From contig JAIPFP010000029.1 in assembly GCA_021736575.1 (NCBI GenBank), forward strand, positions 1 to 38,880: 38,880 bases of DNA. The letters run 5' to 3'. Positions 34,284-38,880 of this stretch are shown here, piece after piece. This stretch comes from Pirellula sp. Lineage in GTDB: Bacteria; Planctomycetota; Planctomycetia; Pirellulales; Pirellulaceae. The position numbers and the translations under genes are program-made. The notes beneath the pieces are model-generated. The model saw nothing but the letters and a program-made list of their open reading frames with translations. It searched no databases and had not been told where the DNA came from. The first letter of the stretch is position 1; each line of letters opens with the position of its first letter.

Positions 34284-35258
34284 TTACATTGTCAAGCGAA
34301 CGAAATAGTAAAAAACGGGCGCTGTAAAGGTGAGACTATCGATTCGATCGATCATTCCGCCTTGGCCAGGCAAGAGCTGACTGCCATCCTTTACACCAAC
34401 ATCCCTTTTGATCCCCGACATGTTGATATCCCCAAGAAAGCCAAAGATCGAAATCGAAATACTCGCAGCCAACGAAACCAAAACACCCATGGCAAAGGAA
34501 CGGTCCAGCGTCAGGCTCGTCAGCCAAGGCGCGGTTAGCACACCCAGCACAGACGTCGCTAAGACGCCACCCAGCCAACCTTCCAAGGACTTGTTGGGAG
34601 ATACCTTGGGTGTGATCTTCCTCTTTCCGAAACGACGCCCGACAATCGCTTGCATGATGTCGTTGGTTTCCGTCAGTAACACGAGATAAAGCACCCAGCC
34701 TATTGGGCCCACCCAAGGTTCAGGAACGCCTTTTAGCTGAACCAACATGTACGCGTGTGAAGGGCTATATACCAACAAAATCAGCCCCCAAAATAATGCT
34801 GCAGTGGTCCGGATATAGCCCTGCGTAAGCCCTAGCCACGATCTCATTCCTCCGATGACAACGAAAAACACTACGGGCGACAACTGAAGAATAAGGTCTT
34901 GTTTGCCAGTAAACCCAAAAGCCAACAGGTAGTACAACGCGATAAATACGAACATGATTGTGGCCATTGGTCTACCCACACTTTGCCAACCAAGGAGACT
35001 TAAAAACTCCCAGACCCCAAGGAATGCGACGATGGTCAATGCAAGCAGAACCCCCACCTCTCCGATTGCGACTGCAAATGCAAAAAGACATGCCAAAAGC
35101 CACCAAGTTCGTAAGCTTTCAAAACGAGACCGAACTAGTTCCGGTGCAGCTCCACGAAGCATAGCCACCCGAATCAATGTGCCAACGGCGAGCGCTGCGA
35201 ACACTATGGCGAGCACTGCAAGTAACCGGTGACTGGTAGAAAGCATTCTTAGCTCCAT
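34284..35258 (-). CDS. cdsA: Phosphatidate cytidylyltransferase
   Basis: A 324-residue membrane enzyme that makes CDP-diacylglycerol from phosphatidate and CTP. Multiple transmembrane helices cover the protein. The C-terminal family signature reads GDINMSGIKRDVGVKDGSQLLPGQGGMIDRIDSL. The start could be the first ATG (35258) or 35246. It lies seven bases after the VTT gene stop and upstream of the phosphatidyltransferase gene, forming a phospholipid operon. In some bacteria cdsA sits by dxr and rseP, but here it is 6 kb away from them. Confidence 0.93.
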   Translation of the reverse strand: MELRMLSTSHRLLAVLAIVFAALAVGTLIRVAMLRGAAPELVRSRFESLRTWWLLACLFAFAVAIGEVGVLLALTIVAFLGVWEFLSLLGWQSVGRPMATIMFVFIALYYLLAFGFTGKQDLILQLSPVVFFVVIGGMRSWLGLTQGYIRTTAALFWGLILLVYSPSHAYMLVQLKGVPEPWVGPIGWVLYLVLLTETNDIMQAIVGRRFGKRKITPKVSPNKSLEGWLGGVLATSVLGVLTAPWLTSLTLDRSFAMGVLVSLAASISISIFGFLGDINMSGIKRDVGVKDGSQLLPGQGGMIDRIDSLTFTAPVFYYFVRLTM

Positions 35259-35265
35259 GAAAAAG

Positions 35266-35940
35266 TTACTTCGGAAGGATTTGTCGAACGAGTACCGTCA
35301 GAATCGAAGGAGCGATTAAGGCGATGAGCAATTTCGCATCGAACAATGCCCAAACTCCACGCTCCGCAATCTTTGCCAGCGATGGAATCTGGGTTCCGGC
35401 GTAAACAAAAATCATGGTCGCCGGCAAAAGCCCCAGTTGCGTTGTCCACCAAAACGTTTTCGACGAAACGATGTTGGTCGCACCCGCCACATAATTTACA
35501 AAACTGAATGGAGTGTGAAGCAATCGCAACATTAGCAAATAGTATCCGACGTTGCTTCCGGAGTTGCGGCGAAAGACCTCAAGATAGACACCAAAGTGGG
35601 ATTTGATGGTTTCGCGAAAAAGAAAACGGCTTGCGAAAAAAGTTACGATGGCAGCAATAGTCAGAGCCCCATCGACCAGGATGGTTGCTGGCCAAAATCC
35701 GTAGACCCAACCGCAAACGATCGCTTTTCCACCCGTACCCGGTATCAGAGACAAGCAGGTGTAGAACAAGAAACCTATCAACCAAGCCTTCACAGGCTGC
35801 ATTCGCACGAACTCTCGAACCCGCGTTTCATGGTCTACGAGCCATTCCATCGACGAATACTGCTGAGCGACGAATCCCAAAGCCGCTATGATAATCACAA
35901 ATGCCATTGAAGCCAAAATTCTTCGGTGGACTTGTTTCAC
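35266..35940 (-). CDS. TVP38/TMEM64 (VTT-domain) membrane protein
   Basis: A 224-residue polytopic membrane protein. The VTT-domain core PGTGGKAIVCGWVYGFWPA lies near residues 67-85, followed by LLHTPFSFVNYVAGAT and LLPATMIFVYAGTQI, as in TVP38/TMEM64 and DedA-related families. These families are linked to lipid scrambling or transport. It is the first gene of the cdsA operon, which fits a lipid role. It is divergent from the phosphoesterase at 35975, with 34 bases between starts. Confidence 0.9.
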   Translation of the reverse strand: MKQVHRRILASMAFVIIIAALGFVAQQYSSMEWLVDHETRVREFVRMQPVKAWLIGFLFYTCLSLIPGTGGKAIVCGWVYGFWPATILVDGALTIAAIVTFFASRFLFRETIKSHFGVYLEVFRRNSGSNVGYYLLMLRLLHTPFSFVNYVAGATNIVSSKTFWWTTQLGLLPATMIFVYAGTQIPSLAKIAERGVWALFDAKLLIALIAPSILTVLVRQILPK

Positions 35941-35974
35941 TTCGACCGTTCGCTTTCATTGGATTTCGAGATTT

Positions 35975-36841
35975 ATGGTAGAGGCAAAAGATCAGCGACT
36001 AACACTACTGCAAATATCGGACCTCCATTTCGGACCACCTTTCATCGAGAAGATCGGCGAAGCAGCCCTTCGGGTGGCATCGCAATTAAAGCCGGACGCC
36101 GTCATTGTGAACGGCGATTTGACACAGCGCGCAAAAAGGGAACAGTTCGAAGCTGCCAAGCAATATATTTCTCGACTTCCGGACGTGCCGACGCTCGTGA
36201 TTCCGGGCAATCACGACGTACCTTTGTACCGTGTTTTCGAACGCATGGTGGATCCGCACGGCTTGTATCGCGAGATCATTTCGCCAGAACTTAACCCCGT
36301 TTTGAGAATCGACGGTGCCGTGATTGTGGGTTTGGACTCGACAGCCCCACGCTCCGCCATCAGTAACGGACGTATCTTTCGATCGCAACTAGATGCCTGC
36401 GAGAAAGTCTTCCGCGAAGCACCGGAGGACGCGATTCGCATTGTCGTTGCGCACCACCATTTCGCCCCGGCCCCGGACTATTTGAACGATCACATTATGC
36501 CCAAGGCCAAACGCGCAATGGAGCGTTTTACGGATTTGAACGTCGAAATGATCCTAGGCGGGCATCTTCATCGCGCGTACGTGGGAAACTCATTGGACTT
36601 CTATCCAGGCAAACATCGAGACCACGGGATCATCATTGTGCAATGCGGGACAACGACATCTCAACGTGGCCGTGGTCGCGAGCGCGAAAAGAACACCCTC
36701 AATCTGGTTGAGATTAATCACGACAGCATCACGGTCGTTCACTACATGTACTTTCACGAAAGTGATGCCTTTGAAGTTGTCAGTCGACACACCTTTTTCC
36801 GCCGAACAAGCCAATCAAGAAATTTTTTTCCTTCAAAATGA
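35975..36841 (+). CDS. Metallophosphoesterase (CpdA-like)
   Basis: A 288-residue calcineurin-like phosphoesterase. I chose the ATG at 35975, next to the first strand LTLLQISDLHFG; the open frame upstream has no family similarity and overlaps the divergent gene. Metal motifs are SDLHFG, NGDLTQRA, PGNHD, VAHHHF and GGHLHRAY, the class III cyclic-nucleotide phosphodiesterase type. The substrate is unproven. It is unrelated in detail to the tandem pair at 2.8-4.4 kb. Confidence 0.9.
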   Translation: MVEAKDQRLTLLQISDLHFGPPFIEKIGEAALRVASQLKPDAVIVNGDLTQRAKREQFEAAKQYISRLPDVPTLVIPGNHDVPLYRVFERMVDPHGLYREIISPELNPVLRIDGAVIVGLDSTAPRSAISNGRIFRSQLDACEKVFREAPEDAIRIVVAHHHFAPAPDYLNDHIMPKAKRAMERFTDLNVEMILGGHLHRAYVGNSLDFYPGKHRDHGIIIVQCGTTTSQRGRGREREKNTLNLVEINHDSITVVHYMYFHESDAFEVVSRHTFFRRTSQSRNFFPSK

Positions 36842-36900
36842 ATCGAAGTTAGATGCCACCGATAGTATCCTGACATTTGGCAGGCTCTGGTCAGTTAGAA

Positions 36901-36929
36901 TTGACGTTTATTCGAAAGCGTTTTTTATT
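36901..36929 (+). promoter_or_regulatory. Candidate sigma-70-type promoter
   Basis: TTGACG (36901-36906) and TTTATT (36924-36929) are 17 bases apart, giving 5 of 6 and 4 of 6 matches to the consensus. The AAGGA Shine-Dalgarno-like sequence and the ATG at 36986 follow. Confidence 0.4.
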
Positions 36930-36985
36930 GCTTAACGCCGATTTCTAGCGTCCAGAAAAATTTCGAATCATCGAAAGGAACACGT

Positions 36986-38272
36986 ATGGCATCGAATCTA
37001 TTGAGAGTTCTTGGTCAAACAAGACGAAGCAAGGTTTGCATGTGCATGTTTGCACTCGGTTGGACCGGTTTGATTGCAAAAGATTCGTTGGGGCAGCAAC
37101 CTGAACCATCTAGCGATTCGACGTTCGGGACAACCCTCGACGGAGCTTTCCCCAAGGATTGGTATGTTCGCGATGGGGAAGGGCTAGAGTCGCTCCGCAA
37201 CCTTGAGGGCAAACCTGCTACCGAACTCGCGATTGCCGAATGGAAAGGAGAGGCCAGTACACTTGCCCAACTCAAGGGCAAGATTGTCGTCCTGGATTTT
37301 TGGGCAACCTGGTGCGGACCTTGCATGGCCGCCATTCCTAAAAATGTGGCTTTCGTGGAGAAGTACAAGGACCGGGGGGTCGCGCTGATCGGGATTCACG
37401 ATGCAAAAGGAGGTTGGGATACGGTCGATCAAGTGATCAGCGAAAAGGGGATCAACTATCCGGTAGCGCTCGATGCTACCAAAGAAGATCAAGGAGAAAC
37501 GACGAAAGCCTATGCCCTAAAATTTTGGCCGACTTACTTTATCATCGATCGCGACGGCATCGTGCGAGGCGCAGGGATTAAGCCTAACAAGATCGAAGAG
37601 GCCGTTCTCAAACTGATGGACAGCGACACTGGTGCGACAACAATGGTCGCTACCAACACGATTGCCGCTTTTCCCGATCGATGGTTTCTTGGCGGAGATA
37701 AGCGTCTCAAGTCGTTTCAAAACATGGAGGGAAAACCCGTTTCAAAGCTGTCCTTGGCCGATTGGATCGGAAACTCGTTAGAAAAGGACAATTGGGAGCA
37801 ACGTGTCCGAGTGGTTCAATTTGTGCGTCCCGAGCTAACTGCATCCGTTGAGCAGTTGACCAAGGTGCAGGCGGTTTCCGAGCGATTCACGAAGCAAGGC
37901 GTTGTTTTTTTGGCGGTCTGCGATTCGCGAGCCACAATCGATCGCATGAAAGCGGTTGCCGAGGAGAAACGGATCGACATTCCAATTGCGATGGATCAGC
38001 CCTCGGAAAAACCAGCCCAAGGTATCGGAGCGACAGGGAATTCGATGGGAATCAAGTTCGCCCCGAATACAATAGTAATCGACCGAACCGGCACATTGCG
38101 GGCAGCAGGCTTGAAACCCGAATTCCTTGACAAAGTCCTGAATCAGCTCCTGGCCGAAGTGATCCCGATTCAAGAATCCGTCACCGAACCTGAAATTTTC
38201 GAAGACGCAGCAACGCGTCCGAAACCTGCTTCCGACAACTCCGCTGAAGCCAAACCAGAGCCTAAGCCCTAG
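36986..38272 (+). CDS. Tandem thioredoxin-like (TlpA-type) exported protein
   Basis: A 428-residue protein with a hydrophobic N-terminal segment (MFALGWTGLIA), probably exported or membrane-anchored. The first thioredoxin domain (about 85-215) has the active-site WCGPC (Cys110, Cys113) and the GVALIGIHDAKGGWDTV insert of TlpA proteins. A second domain (about 260-385) keeps the fold-like order (VVQFVRPE, VVFLAVCDSRATIDRMKAV, NTIVIDRTGTLRAAGLKP) but has no CxxC. The linkers repeat LRNLEGKPATELAIAEW and FQNMEGKPVSKLSLADW, so the two halves arose by duplication. AGGAA precedes the ATG. Confidence 0.9.
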   Translation: MASNLLRVLGQTRRSKVCMCMFALGWTGLIAKDSLGQQPEPSSDSTFGTTLDGAFPKDWYVRDGEGLESLRNLEGKPATELAIAEWKGEASTLAQLKGKIVVLDFWATWCGPCMAAIPKNVAFVEKYKDRGVALIGIHDAKGGWDTVDQVISEKGINYPVALDATKEDQGETTKAYALKFWPTYFIIDRDGIVRGAGIKPNKIEEAVLKLMDSDTGATTMVATNTIAAFPDRWFLGGDKRLKSFQNMEGKPVSKLSLADWIGNSLEKDNWEQRVRVVQFVRPELTASVEQLTKVQAVSERFTKQGVVFLAVCDSRATIDRMKAVAEEKRIDIPIAMDQPSEKPAQGIGATGNSMGIKFAPNTIVIDRTGTLRAAGLKPEFLDKVLNQLLAEVIPIQESVTEPEIFEDAATRPKPASDNSAEAKPEPKP

Positions 38273-38322
38273 TGAGCTACCGTCTACCAATAACACGGCC
38301 CTATTCCTTGAGATGACACTAC

Positions 38323-38880
38323 ATGATTCAAGCCGTTGAAACGAAACCCTCCGAGTTTTCTCGAATCATTCGCGAGCATGTTGCCAAGACCGTCGTCGGG
38401 CAACATGAAGTGGTGGAACGCGTCATGATCGCTTTGTTAACTGGAGGGCATTTGCTGCTCGAAGGAGTGCCAGGGATCGCCAAGACGCTTTTGGTGCAAA
38501 CGGTTGGAAAAGCCATCGATCTGCAGTTCAGACGCGTCCAGTTCACCATCGACTTGCTACCTTCCGATATCGTTGGTTCCGAGATTCTTGATCAACGCTC
38601 GAGCGAGTTTCGTATCCATAAAGGCCCTGTCTTCACGAATCTTTTGCTGGCCGACGAAATCAATCGAGCAAGTCCGAAAGTTCAGTCGGCGTTGTTGGAG
38701 GCCATGCAAGAACGCAAGGTATCCATCGGCGATCAAACGTATGTGCTTCCGGCTCCTTTTTTGGTGATCGCGACCCAAAACCCTGTGGAGCAAGCTGGCA
38801 CCTTCGAACTGCCAGAGGCTCAGTTGGATCGGTTCATGCTCTGCCATCGACTGAGCTATCCCTCACCTGAGGATGAGACA
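38323..38880 (+). CDS. MoxR-family AAA ATPase, N-terminal part (cut by window edge)
   Basis: The frame is open from the ATG at 38323 to the right edge, 186 codons, so the rest lies outside. It contains GVPGIAKT (Walker A form of MoxR), VQFTIDLLPSDIVGSEIL, LLLADEINRASPKVQSALLEAMQE and ATQNPVEQAGTFELPEAQLDRF. It is of the same family as the gene at 30855 but clearly a different paralogue. A DUF58 or von Willebrand factor gene is expected just beyond the edge. Confidence 0.93.
   Translation, partial: MIQAVETKPSEFSRIIREHVAKTVVGQHEVVERVMIALLTGGHLLLEGVPGIAKTLLVQTVGKAIDLQFRRVQFTIDLLPSDIVGSEILDQRSSEFRIHKGPVFTNLLLADEINRASPKVQSALLEAMQERKVSIGDQTYVLPAPFLVIATQNPVEQAGTFELPEAQLDRFMLCHRLSYPSPEDET

Noticed and set aside
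1-38880. tRNA, rRNA or CRISPR array
   Set aside because: I saw no cloverleaf with a TTCGAATC-type arm at the right place, no rRNA-like sequence, and no regularly spaced repeat-spacer pattern.

Overview
The window looks like the chromosome of a planctomycete, probably Pirellulales-like. The evidence is a bacterial formylmethanofuran-type FhcC and a DUF447 protein (tetrahydromethanopterin-linked C1 metabolism), a lone flhA, paired circularly permuted ATP-grasp and alpha-E genes, two MoxR ATPases, weak Shine-Dalgarno signals, and many dispersed hairpin repeats between genes. This is inferred from gene content; no rRNA or tRNA is visible.

Layout. 1-2.6 kb: a GC-rich, possibly acquired arginase cut by the window edge, a 15-bp tandem repeat, an unknown membrane protein, a long palindrome and a pteridine-reductase-like SDR. 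2.8-7.2 kb: two tandem paralogous metallophosphoesterases with a DUF447 gene, a repeat patch with a fossil REP-associated transposase, fhcC and mobA. 7.2-14.0 kb: alpha-E and ATP-grasp genes, a THUMP-like methyltransferase, small conserved and secreted proteins, and a secreted alpha/beta hydrolase. 14.1-17.3 kb: a block of small minus-strand genes (PIN toxin with partner, pentapeptide/membrane fusion, broken ParE toxin with intact antitoxin, BP74-like protein). It holds two 84-86-bp imperfect inverted repeats with attC-like architecture. This is the most unusual part of the window. 17.4-22.4 kb: a copper-amine-oxidase-like protein, hrpB and a sulfotransferase. 22.6-30.4 kb: flhA, then rseP and dxr (overlapping, coupled) and ftsH. 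30.4-38.9 kb: moxR with a small P-loop ATPase, ilvE, a VTT-cdsA-CDP-alcohol phosphatidyltransferase operon, a metallophosphoesterase, a two-domain thioredoxin-like protein, and a second moxR cut by the window edge.

How the genes fit together. The SDR, DUF447 protein and FhcC may all bear on the H4MPT/formyl-transfer pathway. dxr-rseP and VTT-cdsA-pgsA-like are envelope and lipid operons, and FtsH and RseP are membrane proteases. The 14.1-17.3 kb block resembles an integron-type cassette array or a remnant of one: small genes in one orientation, toxin-antitoxin modules, and attC-like hairpins overlapping the 3' ends of coding sequences. No integrase lies in the window, so this remains a hypothesis.
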